From Mesobacillus zeae (GTDB lineage: Bacteria > Bacillota > Bacilli > Bacillales > Cytobacillaceae), in the NCBI RefSeq assembly GCF_003570705.1, contig NZ_QWVT01000008.1, positions 186,001 to 250,000 of the forward strand: DNA of 64,000 nucleotides, in the 5' to 3' direction. Shown here piece after piece: positions 45,179 through 59,466 of the stretch (position 1 is the stretch's first letter; the number at the start of each line of letters is the position of its first letter). The notes below the pieces were generated by a model. It ran no database searches and was not told where the DNA came from. It saw only the letters and a list, made by a program, of their open reading frames with translations. Position numbers and translations under genes: made by a program.

Positions 45179-46269
45179 AAAAGCAGTTAGTTCTTGAAGA
45201 CGGTACTGTTTTTATCGGCGAAGGCTTTGGAAGCGACACACAGAAATTCGGGGAGATCGTGTTTAATACAGGCATGACAGGCTACCAGGAAATCCTTTCG
45301 GATCCTTCCTACTGCGGCCAAATCGTCACCCTCACCTATCCTTTAATCGGAAATTACGGAATCAATCCAGATGATTTTGAATCCATCAGCCCGGCTGTCT
45401 CCGCGCTGGTTGTCAGGGAAGCGGCAGAGTTCCCCTCGAACTGGCGCAGCGGACAGACGATCGACTCCTACTTGAAAATGAAAGGGATTCCCGGGATTTC
45501 CGGTATCGATACAAGAAAACTGACAAAAATCATCCGTACTCACGGCACATTGAAAGCCGCTATATGCGGGGTGGATGTGAACCCGGCTGAAATCGTTGAA
45601 AAGCTTGCAGCCACTAAACTGAGGAATGACCAGGTAAAACAAGTATCGACAAAGAGTCCGTATCCAAGCCCAGGCAGGGGCAGAAGGGTTGTCATTGTTG
45701 ATTTTGGAATGAAACATGGCATCCTTCGGGAACTGAATGACCGGAATTGCGACTGTATTGTCATGCCATACAATGCGACAGCTGAAGAAATCCTCCGTCT
45801 TGACCCTGATGGAATCATGCTTTCAAATGGCCCTGGAGATCCAAAGGATGTACCGGAAGCCATCGAAATGATCAGGGGAGTGCTGGGAAAGGTTCCGCTG
45901 TTCGGAATCTGTCTCGGGCACCAGCTGTTTGCGCTGGCCTGCGGTGCAGACACGACAAAGATGAAGTTTGGCCACCGAGGATCTAATCACCCTGTCAAGG
46001 ACCTGAAAACAGGAAAAGTTGCGATAACGTCGCAGAACCACGGCTATACAGTGGACAGTACTTCGATCTCAGGAACAGATCTGGAAATCACACATATCGC
46101 TTTGAATGACGGCAGCATCGAGGGGCTCGCTCACCAAAAGGCTGCAGCCTTCACCGTCCAGTATCACCCGGAAGCTTCCCCAGGGCCGGAAGATGCAGGA
46201 GGATTGTTTGACCAATTTCTTGAAATGGTGGAATTGCAAAGGGAGGAAGCAGAATATGCCAAAGCGTAA
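45175..46269 (+). CDS. pyrAA: Carbamoyl-phosphate synthase small (glutaminase) subunit
   Basis: A 364-residue subunit that hydrolyses glutamine and passes ammonia to PyrAB. The N-terminal CarA domain has [21 protein letters not shown] in part ([16 protein letters not shown]); the C-terminal class I glutamine amidotransferase has the catalytic Cys in [13 protein letters not shown] and the His-Glu pair in [11 protein letters not shown]. The start is TTG 45175, overlapping the pyrC stop and preceded by an AAGGGAATGG site; the long in-frame extension is inside pyrC. It is the pyrimidine-specific paralogue, by operon context. Confidence 0.97.
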   Translation: MKKQLVLEDGTVFIGEGFGSDTQKFGEIVFNTGMTGYQEILSDPSYCGQIVTLTYPLIGNYGINPDDFESISPAVSALVVREAAEFPSNWRSGQTIDSYLKMKGIPGISGIDTRKLTKIIRTHGTLKAAICGVDVNPAEIVEKLAATKLRNDQVKQVSTKSPYPSPGRGRRVVIVDFGMKHGILRELNDRNCDCIVMPYNATAEEILRLDPDGIMLSNGPGDPKDVPEAIEMIRGVLGKVPLFGICLGHQLFALACGADTTKMKFGHRGSNHPVKDLKTGKVAITSQNHGYTVDSTSISGTDLEITHIALNDGSIEGLAHQKAAAFTVQYHPEASPGPEDAGGLFDQFLEMVELQREEAEYAKA

Positions 46270-49200
46270 TGATGTAAAAAGCATTCTTGTTATCGGTTCA
46301 GGACCGATTGTCATTGGACAGGCAGCAGAGTTCGACTATGCGGGAACGCAGGCATGTATTGCACTTAAGGAAGAAGGATACAGAGTAATCCTTGTTAACT
46401 CAAACCCTGCCACAATCATGACAGATACTGAGATTGCCGATGTTGTATACATAGAGCCATTAACACTGGATTTTGTCAGCAGGATTATCCGAAAGGAAAG
46501 GCCTGATGCAATCCTTCCGACCCTTGGGGGACAGACTGGTCTCAATCTTGCGGTGGAACTCGCAAATTCAGGAATCCTGGATGAATGCGGAGTCACCATT
46601 CTTGGCACAAAGCTTGAGGCGATTGAGCAGGCTGAGGACAGGGAACTTTTCAGAAGCCTGATGAATGATTTGGGAGAACCTGTCCCTGACAGTGAAATTA
46701 TCCATAATCTCGAAGAAGCAATCTGTTTTGTCGACCGGGTCGGATACCCGGTTATCGTACGCCCTGCCTATACTATGGGAGGAACTGGCGGCGGAATATG
46801 CAACAGTAAAAAAGAACTTGATGAAATTGTGGCTGGGGGATTGAAAAGCAGCCCTGTCAGCCAGTGCCTTCTTGAGGAAAGCATTGCGGGATACAAAGAA
46901 ATAGAATATGAAGTGATGCGGGATGCGAATGACAACAGCATCGTTGTCTGCAATATGGAAAACTTTGATCCGGTCGGCGTCCACACAGGAGATTCCATTG
47001 TTGTGGCCCCAAGCCAGACTTTAAGCGACAGGGAATATCAGCTCCTGCGGAACGCTTCACTGAAAATCATTCGTGCCCTTAAAATTGAAGGGGGCTGCAA
47101 TGTTCAGCTTGCCCTCGATCCTGACAGTTTCCGTTACTATGTCATCGAAGTGAATCCAAGGGTAAGCAGGTCCTCCGCGCTTGCATCGAAAGCAACAGGC
47201 TACCCCATTGCAAAGCTGGCAGCAAAAATAGCGGTAGGGCTGACCCTTGATGAAATGATGAACCCTGTGACAGGCAAAACATACGCATGTTTTGAGCCGG
47301 CACTTGATTATGTAGTAACGAAAATTCCCCGCTGGCCATTCGATAAATTCGAGTCTGCCAACCGAACGCTTGGGACACAAATGAAAGCAACCGGTGAAGT
47401 CATGGCGATCGGCAGAACTTTTGAAGAATCTCTTCAAAAGGCAGTCCGCTCGCTGGAAGCAGGATTCTATGGCTTAACCCTGCCGAATGCAGATGAAATA
47501 GAGAACGTGCTTCTCGAAAAGAGAATCAGGAAAGCTGGCGATGAAAGGCTGTTTTACCTTGCAGAAGCAATCAGGAGGGGGATTAGCATTGAAACCCTCC
47601 ATGACTGGAGCAAAATCGATCTCTTTTTCCTTCACAAGCTTGAAAAAGTGGTTTTCTTTGAAAAGAAGCTTGAAAGGAAACCGTTCGATCCTGAAACCGC
47701 GCTGGAAGCAAAACGCCATGGCTTTTCCGACAGAAGGTTTGCAGAGCTTTGGAATACACCTGAGGCTGACGTTCGAAAATGGCGCGTGGGATGCGGCATC
47801 GAACCGGTTTACAAAATGGTGGACACTTGTGCCGCAGAATTTGAGTCAGGCACACCATACTTCTACAGCACTTATGAAGAGGAAAACGAATCGGCCAGGA
47901 CAGGCCGTGAAAGCGTGGTTGTCCTAGGCTCCGGTCCAATCAGAATCGGACAGGGAATCGAATTTGACTATGCAACGGTCCATTGTGTAAAAGCGATTAA
48001 GGAAGCGGGCTATGAAGCCATTATCATCAACAATAATCCTGAGACAGTTTCAACTGATTTCAGCATTTCGGATAAGTTGTACTTTGAGCCGCTCACCATC
48101 GAAGATGTCATGAATATCATCAATCTGGAGCAGCCGGCCGGTGTGATTGTCCAGTTTGGGGGCCAGACCGCGATCAATCTTGCTGAAGAGCTGGAGCAGA
48201 ACGGAGTCAGGATATTGGGTACCTCTCTGGAAGCGATGGACATGGCAGAAGACCGTGACAAGTTTGAATACTGCATGAAAGACCTAGGCATACCCCAGCC
48301 AGAAGGCAGCACTGCAATGTCCGGGGAAGAAGCAGCCGTGATTGCAAAAAGGATAGGGTATCCGGTCCTTGTAAGGCCTTCCTATGTACTCGGCGGCAGG
48401 GCGATGGAAATTGTGGAAAAAGAAGATGAATTGATCCATTACATGAATAATGCGGTGAAAATCAATCCTGAGCACCCGGTATTGATCGATCGCTACCTGA
48501 CAGGAAAGGAAATTGAAGTGGATGCCATCTCTGATGGTGAAACAGTGCTAATTCCTGGTATCATGGAACATATCGAACGGGCGGGGGTTCACTCCGGGGA
48601 TTCAATTGCAGTTTATCCGCCGCAAAGCCTTTCAGACGAAGTGATGGCACAGCTGGTCAGCTACACTGAAAAGCTTGCCAAAGGATTAAAAATTATAGGC
48701 CTCCTGAATATTCAATTTGTTGTCGCAGGAGGGGAAGTGTACGTCCTGGAAGTAAACCCGCGTTCAAGCAGAACTGTGCCTTTCCTGAGCAAGATTACTA
48801 ATATACCAATGGCGGGGATTGCTGCTAAGGTAATCCTTGGGAAACCGCTCAGAGACCAGGGCTATGAAACAGGGCTTGTTCCGGAAAAAGAAGGCGTCTT
48901 CGTAAAAGTACCTGTGTTCTCTTTTGCAAAACTGCATGAAGTGGATATCACGCTCGGACCGGAGATGAAGTCTACCGGGGAAGTGATGGGGAAGGATCAG
49001 ACACTGGAGAAAGCCCTGTATAAAGGCATGATTGCCGCAGGAATGAAAATTAGGGACTATGGAACCGTGCTGCTCACAATAGCAGATAAAGATAAAGAAG
49101 AAGCCCTTTCGCTGGCAAAGAGGTTCGCGAATATTGGCTATAATCTCGTTGCCACTGGCGGGACGGCTCGATTCCTGCAGTCTGCGGGAATCAAAGTAAA

Positions 49201-49464
49201 AACGGTCGGGAAGATCGGCTCTGAAGGGCTTGATTTGGTCGATGTGATCAGGAGCGGCGAGGCACAGGTCGTCATCAATACTTTTACAAGAGGGAAACAG
49301 CCAGAACGCGATGGGTTTAGGATAAGGAGGGAAAGTGTTGAAAACGGGATTCCATGCCTGACATCACTAGATACAGCTGCAGCGATTTTAAAAGTGATAG
49401 AATCGATGACATTTTCTGCAGAAGCGATGGACCATTCTACTGAGCATAAAAAGGAGATGGCAAT

Positions 49465-49474
<10 letters not shown>
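46256..49474 (+). CDS. pyrAB: Carbamoyl-phosphate synthase large subunit
   Basis: A 1072-residue synthetase made of two homologous ATP-grasp halves and a C-terminal MGS-like allosteric domain. The halves begin [22 protein letters not shown] and [20 protein letters not shown], each quoted here as [15 protein letters not shown] and [15 protein letters not shown]. The C-terminal domain (about 935-1060) has [17 protein letters not shown], the effector-binding region (UMP, PRPP in Bacillus PyrAB). GGGAGGAAGC precedes the ATG, 14 bases inside pyrAA. The last codons (MAIWQ) overlap the pyrK ribosome site. Confidence 0.98.
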
Positions 49475-51869
<2,395 letters not shown>

Positions 51870-51873
<4 letters not shown>

Positions 51874-52502
51874 AAAAAGAAATTGCTGGTAGTTTGCTCG
51901 ACATTAAAGCAGTAGCGTTAAGCCCGGAAGCTCCTTTTACATGGTCATCCGGACTGCGCTCTCCCATTTATTGCGACAATCGGCTGACACTTTCATTTCC
52001 CGATGTCCGCCAGCGGATAGCTTCAGGGATGAAAGGGCTGATAGAGGAACAATTTCCGGAGGCCGAACTGATTGCCGGAACCGCAACTGCGGGAATCCCG
52101 CATGCAGCGTGGGTAAGCGACTTGATGTCACTGCCGATGTGTTATGTCCGATCAAAGGCGAAGTCGCACGGGCAGGGCAATCAGATCGAAGGAAGCGTGA
52201 AGAAAGGCATGAAAGCAGTTGTGATCGAGGATTTGATTTCAACTGGCGGAAGTGCGATCAATGCTGTAAATGCCCTTCGGGAAGCAGGCTGCGAAGTCCT
52301 GGGAATTATCTCAATATTCACTTACGAGCTGGCAAAAGCAGAAGAGCTCCTCAAGGAAGCGGAGATAAAATCCTACAGCCTGACTGATTTTTCAACATTG
52401 TCTTCGCTTGCCCTTGAGCGCGGCTATATATCGGAAGGTGACCTCATTAAGCTTGATGAATGGAAAAAAGACCCTAAAAGCTGGGGCGCGCTTTACTGTT
52501 AA
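51870..52502 (+). CDS. pyrE: Orotate phosphoribosyltransferase
   Basis: A 210-residue PRTase that forms orotidine monophosphate from orotate and PRPP. The PRPP loop is [17 protein letters not shown] near residue 115; [16 protein letters not shown] at the N-terminus and [11 protein letters not shown] near 65 are typical. The start at 51870 (ATGA overlap with pyrF) follows AAGGTGG; an ATG 18 bases upstream lies within that site. Last gene of the pyr operon, followed by a terminator. Confidence 0.97.
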
Positions 52503-52558
52503 AGGAACTAAAGGAATATCAAACAGTCATGAACGATTAGGCTGAATGACTGACAGAG

Positions 52559-52591
52559 AAAAACCCGAGCCATCAAGGCCCGGGTTTTTTG
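52559..52591. terminator. Terminator between pyrE and rqcH
   Basis: Stem AAAAACCCGAGCC / GGCCCGGGTTTTT (one mismatch) with a short loop; A and T runs on the two sides allow it to act on both the pyr transcript and the convergent rqcH transcript. Confidence 0.9.
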
Positions 52592-52603
52592 TATATTCGA
52601 AAT

Positions 52604-54319
52604 TTATCGGTCCGTCTTCATTGTAAGGACCTTTTCTTCATCCGGTGTGATATAGACTGTCTGCTGATTGTCATAAATCACGAATCCGGGTTTGCTGCCT
52701 GCCGGTTTTTTCACATATCGGATGCGTGTATAATCCACCGGAACCGAACTGGATTGTCGGGCTTTGCTGTAATAGGCTGCAAGGCAGGATGCTTCCAGGA
52801 TCGTCTTCTCACTCGGTTCGCTATTCCGGATGACAACATGTGAACCTGGGATATCCTTTGTATGAAGCCAAATGTCATCCCTTGCCGCAGCCTTGTTGGT
52901 AAGATAGTCGTTTTGTTTATTATTTTTACCCACAAGGATTTCTGTGCCATCACTAGAGATGTACTTTTCAAGTGTAATTTTTGATGGCTGCCCGCGCTTG
53001 TTTCCTCTTTTTTGCCGCTGCCTGATATAGCCTCCTTCTGCCAGCTCCTCGCGAATTTCAGCAATATCCTTTGGAGAAGCAGATTCGACTTGTTGGTAGA
53101 GCATTTCGAAATAAGCTGCTTCTTCCTTTGCTTTTTCGATTTGTTCTTCCACGATTTTCACCGCATTTTTTGCCTTCTGGTATTTGGTGAAATATTTTTG
53201 CGCATTTTCTGAAGGAGTTTTCAGAGGATCAAGCGGGATGGTAATAGAAGCACCATTTTCATCATAATAATTGATGACCTCAAGCGCCTTCATTCCTTTC
53301 TTCGCCAAATGCAGGTTTGCAGTTAAAAGTTCTCCGAACAATTGGAGCTGACCGGCGTTTCGCGCTTCACTAAGTGTTTGCTCCAGCTTTTTGATTTTGT
53401 TTTCGTTTTTGGCCCTTTCATTGACAATGAATTTTTCAAGGTCGTTGCCCTGCTGCTTGACCCGGTCGCGTTCTGCCTTGCCAAAGTAAAAACGATCAAG
53501 CAGAGCGCCAAGGGAGCTGAACGTGCGCGTTTCGCCTTCCATATGTGTGAGAGGGACCAAGTAAAAGCTCTCTTTACCCTGTGAAGAAGTAAAGGCAGGT
53601 TCATATTCATGGCTTTCCAATTTTCGCATCATTTCAGTGAAAGCGTTAGGAATTGTGCCCCGGTTGGCGAGTCCTGCTCGATAAACAATTTCCCTGGATA
53701 CCAGCGGAGACAGACCGGCAAAGTTTGCAACAAGCTGCTGATCGATTTTTCCAGCATTGAAATCCACTTTCCGGAGAACATCCTCCTGGCTTGCTTCAAA
53801 GGGGTTTATTTTATCCTGTGCCGGAGGAAGTATATATTCTTGTCCAGGCTGGATGGCTCTGTGGGTATTTACAGCAAATGAAACATGCTTGATACTGTCG
53901 AGTATCATGTTCCTCTCTTTATCGACAAGGACAATATTGCTGTGGCGGCCCATAATCTCGACGATCAGCTGTTTGTAGGAAAGGTCACCGAGTTCATTTC
54001 TTCCTTTTATCTCAAAAATAATGATGCGGTCAAGACCGTATTGGCGGATGTTTTCAATAATGTTTCCTTCTAGATGCTTTCTAAGAAGCATGCAGAACAT
54101 TGGCGGTGTGTCAGGGTTGTCATATTGCCCGTTGGCCAGTTGTACACGCGCATAGCTGGGGTGCGCAGAAAGCAGAAGCTTATGATTCACTCCTCCTGCC
54201 CTTACTGTCATGATGATTTCGTTTTTATAAGGCTGATGTATCTTATTGATCCGCCCGCCTTTCAGCAGGCTAGAAAGTTGATTCGTGACTGCTCTTGTAA
54301 ATAATCCGTCAAATGACAT
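52604..54319 (-). CDS. rqcH: Ribosome quality control factor RqcH (NFACT, fibronectin-binding-like)
   Basis: A 571-residue NFACT protein (YloA/FbpA) that binds stalled 50S-peptidyl-tRNA complexes and recruits tRNA-Ala to add C-terminal alanine tails. The NFACT-N domain has Asp97-Arg98 (YGLDRII), the pair essential for RqcH activity; a long coiled coil spans about 275-430, and the C-terminal NFACT-R domain has [18 protein letters not shown] and [18 protein letters not shown] precedes the ATG on the minus strand. It converges on pyrE and is divergent from the ATPase gene. In B. subtilis several sulfur genes separate pyrE and yloA; none is here. Confidence 0.96.
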   Translation of the reverse strand: MSFDGLFTRAVTNQLSSLLKGGRINKIHQPYKNEIIMTVRAGGVNHKLLLSAHPSYARVQLANGQYDNPDTPPMFCMLLRKHLEGNIIENIRQYGLDRIIIFEIKGRNELGDLSYKQLIVEIMGRHSNIVLVDKERNMILDSIKHVSFAVNTHRAIQPGQEYILPPAQDKINPFEASQEDVLRKVDFNAGKIDQQLVANFAGLSPLVSREIVYRAGLANRGTIPNAFTEMMRKLESHEYEPAFTSSQGKESFYLVPLTHMEGETRTFSSLGALLDRFYFGKAERDRVKQQGNDLEKFIVNERAKNENKIKKLEQTLSEARNAGQLQLFGELLTANLHLAKKGMKALEVINYYDENGASITIPLDPLKTPSENAQKYFTKYQKAKNAVKIVEEQIEKAKEEAAYFEMLYQQVESASPKDIAEIREELAEGGYIRQRQKRGNKRGQPSKITLEKYISSDGTEILVGKNNKQNDYLTNKAAARDDIWLHTKDIPGSHVVIRNSEPSEKTILEASCLAAYYSKARQSSSVPVDYTRIRYVKKPAGSKPGFVIYDNQQTVYITPDEEKVLTMKTDR

Positions 54320-54443
54320 AGCAAAACATCCTTTACTGTTTATGTTACCTTTTATATTAGCATTTTATTGGACAGGTCTGAATAAGCTTTCTTTAGAGCA
54401 GCAAATGATTGTTCCAATGCGGGGGAGGATGCGTGATGGCTGG

Positions 54444-57134
54444 ATGAAATACCATGAGATGGACAAAACGGAAATTTCCAGGGCTCTGGGTACAGATTGT
54501 AACAAAGGATTGACGGAAAAGGAAGTAAAAACAAGACTTCAGAAGCATGGTGCCAATATGCTTGAAGAAGGGGAAAAACAATCAGCGCTTCTGCTTTTTT
54601 TCAGCCAGTTTAAAGACTTTATGGTGCTGGTTCTTTTGGCAGCTACACTGGTTTCCGGATTGCTCGGAGAAGTGGTTGATGCCGTGGCAATTATCGCCAT
54701 TGTGATAGTAAATGGATTCCTCGGTTTTTTCCAGGAAAGAAAAGCGGAAAAATCATTAGATGCATTAAAGGAACTTTCCGCTCCGCAGGTTAACGTTCTG
54801 CGTGATGGGAAATGGCTGAAGACAGCCTCAAAGAGCGTGGTTCCCGGCGACATCCTTAAGTTTACAGCTGGAGACCGAATTGGGGCTGATGTAAGAATGA
54901 TCGAATCAGTCAGCCTTGAGATTGAAGAGTCGGCTTTGACTGGAGAGTCGGTACCAGTCGCAAAGGATATCCACCCGCTCAAGCTGGGCGACCCGGGTAT
55001 CGGGGATTTGGAAAACATGGCATTCATGGGTACGATGGTCACAAGGGGGAGCGGTACCGGAATTGTCGTGGCTACGGGCATGAAAACAGCAATGGGTCGG
55101 ATTGCGGACCTTCTCCAAAATGCTGAAACAATGGAAACGCCACTACAGCACAGGCTCGAACAGCTGGGGAAAATATTGATTACTGCCGCTCTTCTGTTGA
55201 CAATGCTCGTTGTAGCCATCGGTGTTCTTCAGGGACACGACCTTTATACAATGTTCCTTGCCGGAGTTTCACTCGCAGTAGCAGCAATTCCAGAAGGTCT
55301 GCCCGCTATTGTAACGGTTGCGCTGTCGCTTGGCGTCCAGCGGATGATCCGCAAAAAAGCCATCGTCAGGAAATTGCCGGCGGTGGAAACGCTTGGCTGC
55401 GCTTCAGTCATTTGTTCAGATAAAACCGGAACCTTGACGCAAAACAAAATGACGGTTACCCATGCTTGGAGCGGGGGACGGACATGGACTGTCGATGGTG
55501 CAGGTTATGTGCCGGAAGGAAGTTTTCGTTTTGAAGGGAAAACAGTTGAGGTGGAAGCTGAAAAAGCGTTGCAGCAGCTGCTGACATTCGGCATGCTCTG
55601 CAATCATGCGGAAATTGCCGAGAAAGATGGCGAGTATGTGATTGACGGAGACCCGACTGAAGGCGCGCTCCTCGTGGCTGCCATGAAAGCAGGCTGGAGG
55701 CAGGGGGATTTAAGAAAACAGTTTGAGATCATCAACGAGTTTCCATTTGACTCAAAACGGAAGAGAATGAGCGTGATTGTTAAAGACCAGGCAGGACGAA
55801 CATTCGTTGTAACGAAAGGCGCCCCTGATGTACTGATTGGCCTGAGCAAGACAATCCTTTGGAATAACAGGCCCGAGTTAATGACAAAAGAACTGTCAGG
55901 AAAAGTACAGAATGCAATCGACGGCCTTGCCGGGAATGCATTGAGGACCATTGCAGTCGCGTACAAACTGATTCCGGGAAACAGAGTAAATTGCAGTGAA
56001 GAAGAGGCAGAGACGAATTTAACCTTTATTGGCCTGCAAGGCATGATAGACCCACCTAGGCCCGAAGTTAAATCTGCGGTCAAAGAATGCCGGGATGCAG
56101 GGATCAAGACAGTGATGATTACAGGAGACCATGTCATTACCGCAAAGGCAATTGCGAACCAACTCGGTATCCTAAAGGAAGGCAGCCAGGTAATGGACGG
56201 TCACGCACTCTCAACAATGGAAGTCGGGGAACTTGAGGAAGTAGTCGATGATGTCTCTGTATTTGCCCGTGTTTCTCCCGAACATAAGCTGAAAATTGTA
56301 AAAGCCCTCCAGAACAGAGGCCATGTTGTAGCGATGACTGGGGACGGAGTGAATGATGCCCCTGCTATCAAGGCAGCGGATATAGGGATTGCGATGGGGA
56401 TAGCCGGGACCGACGTCTCAAAAGAAGCATCCTCCCTCATTCTTCTCGATGACAATTTCGCGACGATTAAGGCTGCAATCAAGGAAGGCCGCAATATATA
56501 TGAAAATATAAGAAAATTCATCCGGTACCTGCTTGCATCAAATGTCGGAGAAATCCTCGTTATGCTATTTGCGATGATTCTGGCTTTGCCATTGCCGCTT
56601 GTCCCTATCCAAATCCTTTGGGTGAATCTGGTGACTGATGGGCTTCCTGCCATGGCGCTTGGCCTTGACCAGCCTGAAGACAATGTTATGAAAAAAGGAC
56701 CGCGCCACCCAAAGGAAGGAGTCTTTTCCCGGGGACTTGGCTGGAAGGTTGTTTCAAGAGGATTCCTGATTGGAGTTATAACGCTGATTGCTTTCATTAT
56801 CATTTACAAGCGAGATCCTAATGATCTCGCTTATGCACAGACAGTCGCATTTGCAACCCTTGTTTTGGCGCAGCTAATCCACGTTTTTGACTGCAGGAGT
56901 GAAAAATCAGTCTTCTCGAGGAACCCGTTTGAGAATAAATATCTCGTATGGTCAGTCATTTCCTCACTTGTCCTGGTGCTGGGGGTCATCTATATTCCTG
57001 CGCTGCAGCCGATTTTTCACACAGTACCAATCATTCCTGGCGATTGGCTTTTGATTGTCGGCCTTTCAGCAATTCCTACATTTTTACTGGCGGGGACATT
57101 TTTTGCAAGAAAAACAAATAAAAGTATGGTATAA
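54444..57134 (+). CDS. yloB: Calcium-translocating P-type ATPase (YloB family)
   Basis: An 896-residue P2A-type ATPase like SERCA/PMR1. The N-terminal cation transporter domain, ten membrane helices, the TGES motif of the actuator (ALTGESVPVAK), the calcium-site helix with PEGLPAIVTVAL, the phosphorylated Asp326 in CSDKTGTLTQNK and the hinge TGDGVNDAPAIKAADIG in part (TGDGVNDAPAI) are all visible. It exports Ca2+ and is expressed in sporulation in B. subtilis. The start MKYHEMDKTEISRAL at 54444 matches YloB; an open frame reaching 54285 overlaps the divergent rqcH gene and is rejected. The GGGGGAGG site lies 15 bases upstream of this ATG, so the start is somewhat uncertain. Confidence 0.95.
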   Translation: MKYHEMDKTEISRALGTDCNKGLTEKEVKTRLQKHGANMLEEGEKQSALLLFFSQFKDFMVLVLLAATLVSGLLGEVVDAVAIIAIVIVNGFLGFFQERKAEKSLDALKELSAPQVNVLRDGKWLKTASKSVVPGDILKFTAGDRIGADVRMIESVSLEIEESALTGESVPVAKDIHPLKLGDPGIGDLENMAFMGTMVTRGSGTGIVVATGMKTAMGRIADLLQNAETMETPLQHRLEQLGKILITAALLLTMLVVAIGVLQGHDLYTMFLAGVSLAVAAIPEGLPAIVTVALSLGVQRMIRKKAIVRKLPAVETLGCASVICSDKTGTLTQNKMTVTHAWSGGRTWTVDGAGYVPEGSFRFEGKTVEVEAEKALQQLLTFGMLCNHAEIAEKDGEYVIDGDPTEGALLVAAMKAGWRQGDLRKQFEIINEFPFDSKRKRMSVIVKDQAGRTFVVTKGAPDVLIGLSKTILWNNRPELMTKELSGKVQNAIDGLAGNALRTIAVAYKLIPGNRVNCSEEEAETNLTFIGLQGMIDPPRPEVKSAVKECRDAGIKTVMITGDHVITAKAIANQLGILKEGSQVMDGHALSTMEVGELEEVVDDVSVFARVSPEHKLKIVKALQNRGHVVAMTGDGVNDAPAIKAADIGIAMGIAGTDVSKEASSLILLDDNFATIKAAIKEGRNIYENIRKFIRYLLASNVGEILVMLFAMILALPLPLVPIQILWVNLVTDGLPAMALGLDQPEDNVMKKGPRHPKEGVFSRGLGWKVVSRGFLIGVITLIAFIIIYKRDPNDLAYAQTVAFATLVLAQLIHVFDCRSEKSVFSRNPFENKYLVWSVISSLVLVLGVIYIPALQPIFHTVPIIPGDWLLIVGLSAIPTFLLAGTFFARKTNKSMV

Positions 57135-57139
57135 TCCGT

Positions 57140-57176
57140 AAGGTAATAGGGTTGCCCTATTGCCTTCTTTTTTTTT
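57140..57176 (+). terminator. Terminator after yloB
   Basis: Stem AAGGTAATAGGG / CCCTATTGCCTT (one G-U pair) with a three-base loop and a long T run. Confidence 0.92.
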
Positions 57177-57224
57177 GCCCCATTTAAGGGATTTTCGACT
57201 TTTAACAGATTGGATGTGTCACCT

Positions 57225-58100
57225 ATGGTTGTCAGCATGACTGGCTTTGGACGAAGCAAGGCAGAATCGGGCCGCTACAGTGTGACGGTCGAGGTGAAAA
57301 CCGTCAATCACCGATTTTGTGAGTTTCATATCCGCATGCCTCGCCAGCTCCTGAAAATAGAAGAGAAAATAAAGAAAGAACTTAACAGGCATATCAAAAG
57401 GGGAAGAGTCGAAGTTTATGTAACCCTTGAAGGGGAAGGAACGGTAAGCAGAAGTGTCTCCATTGACTGGAAGCTGCTTGATGAATACTTCCAATACATA
57501 ACTGAAATTAAGAATAAATACGGGTTTTCCGGAGAACTCTCCATTAGTGATTTGGCCGGAAGAGAAGAACTGATCCGGTTTGAAGAAACGGATGACGGTA
57601 ACGAAGAACTGGAAATCCTTGTTCTGAAGGCCTGCTCTGAAGCTGGTGCTCAGCTGCGGCAAATGAGGCTGCAGGAGGGAGCATCGCTGGAAAAGGATAT
57701 GGCCGGACACATCGGTATACTCGAGGAACGAATAGTCCATATCAGGGGTCTTGCATCCGTGGTGTTGGAAAGATACAGGGAACGGCTTGAGAAAAGGATG
57801 TCAGAATTAATTGCCAGCCAGGCGGAGGAATCGAAAATTCTTACAGAAGTCGCCTTTTTTGCTGACAAGTCCGATATAAGCGAAGAACTTTCCAGGCTGG
57901 AAAGTCATGCCGGGCAATTTTTCAAAACGCTTTGTCTGGATGAGCCCATCGGAAGGAAGCTGGATTTCCTTGTCCAGGAAATGAACAGGGAGGCCAACAC
58001 GATTGGTTCCAAGGCAAACGATGCGGGAATTGCGATGGAAGTTGTGGAAATGAAAAGTCTCCTTGAAAAAGTGAAGGAGCAGGTCCAAAACATTGAGTAG
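57225..58100 (+). CDS. yloC: YicC/YloC family endoribonuclease
   Basis: A 291-residue protein with the N-terminal YicC domain (VVSMTGFGRSKAESGRYSV, VEVKTVNHRFCEFHIRMP in parts) and the C-terminal DUF1732 domain (about 205-291, DISEELSRLESHAGQFF and REANTIGSKANDAGI). Family members in E. coli and B. subtilis are endoribonucleases affecting small-RNA turnover. The start at 57225 gives the family MVVSMTGFG start and follows a weak GGATGTG site; the TTG at 57210 is less likely. It precedes remA and gmk as in other Bacilli. Confidence 0.93.
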   Translation: MVVSMTGFGRSKAESGRYSVTVEVKTVNHRFCEFHIRMPRQLLKIEEKIKKELNRHIKRGRVEVYVTLEGEGTVSRSVSIDWKLLDEYFQYITEIKNKYGFSGELSISDLAGREELIRFEETDDGNEELEILVLKACSEAGAQLRQMRLQEGASLEKDMAGHIGILEERIVHIRGLASVVLERYRERLEKRMSELIASQAEESKILTEVAFFADKSDISEELSRLESHAGQFFKTLCLDEPIGRKLDFLVQEMNREANTIGSKANDAGIAMEVVEMKSLLEKVKEQVQNIE

Positions 58101-58156
58101 CGTTTAGAAAGCCTTGTGCAAGGCAAAAATAAATAAATGTTGAGTGGGGGACCAGC

Positions 58157-59045
<889 letters not shown>

Positions 59046-59046
59046 T

Positions 59047-59280
59047 TTGCTTTATCCTTCTATTGATTCTTTGCTGGACAAAATCGACAGCAAATATTCG
59101 CTTGTATCAGTGGCTGCCAAAAGAGCCCGCAGCATGCAGGTTAAGTATGATCCGCAGATGAATAAATATGTTTCTCACAAGTTTGTTGGCAAGTCCCTTG
59201 AAGAAATCTATGCCGACAAGCTTCATTTTAAGAATGAAGGCCCTATTGACATAGAATCAGAGAACTTAAAAAAACGATAA
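59047..59280 (+). CDS. rpoZ: RNA polymerase omega subunit
   Basis: A 77-residue omega subunit that assists assembly of the beta' subunit. [18 protein letters not shown] at the N-terminus and [10 protein letters not shown] are typical. The start is TTG 59047, nine bases after GGAGG; a TTG at 59038 would directly abut this site. It begins two bases after the gmk stop, so the two are co-translated. A terminator stem includes its stop codon. Confidence 0.94.
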   Translation: MLYPSIDSLLDKIDSKYSLVSVAAKRARSMQVKYDPQMNKYVSHKFVGKSLEEIYADKLHFKNEGPIDIESENLKKR

Positions 59281-59306
59281 CAACCCGTGACGGGTTGTTA
59301 TTTTTT
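59277..59306 (+). terminator. Terminator overlapping the rpoZ stop
   Basis: Perfect stem ATAACAACCCG / CGGGTTGTTAT with a three-base loop and six T; the rpoZ TAA (59278-59280) is in the ascending arm. Confidence 0.92.
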
Positions 59307-59399
59307 ATGTGGGCACTCCTGGTAAGGACAGTTTCTGTTTCTGGATAGGAACACATGTTTCTGTTATGCTGGTTTCAGGAAATCCCGAACTTGAAATAG

Positions 59400-59428
59400 G
59401 TGAAAAAATGTCATGTTTCGAGCATAAT
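59400..59428 (+). promoter_or_regulatory. coaBC: Candidate sigma-A promoter of coaBC
   Basis: GTGAAA, 17-base spacer, CATAAT, 38 bases before the coaBC start, after the rpoZ terminator. Confidence 0.55.
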
Positions 59429-59466
59429 GGAAGAATAAAATGAACGATTTTTATGGGGGTTCTGTC

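Noticed and set aside
57127-57135. Extended -10 TGGTATAAT at the yloB stop
   Set aside because: No -35 at a usable distance (TTGCAA is 21 bases away), and the start would fall inside the terminator stem.
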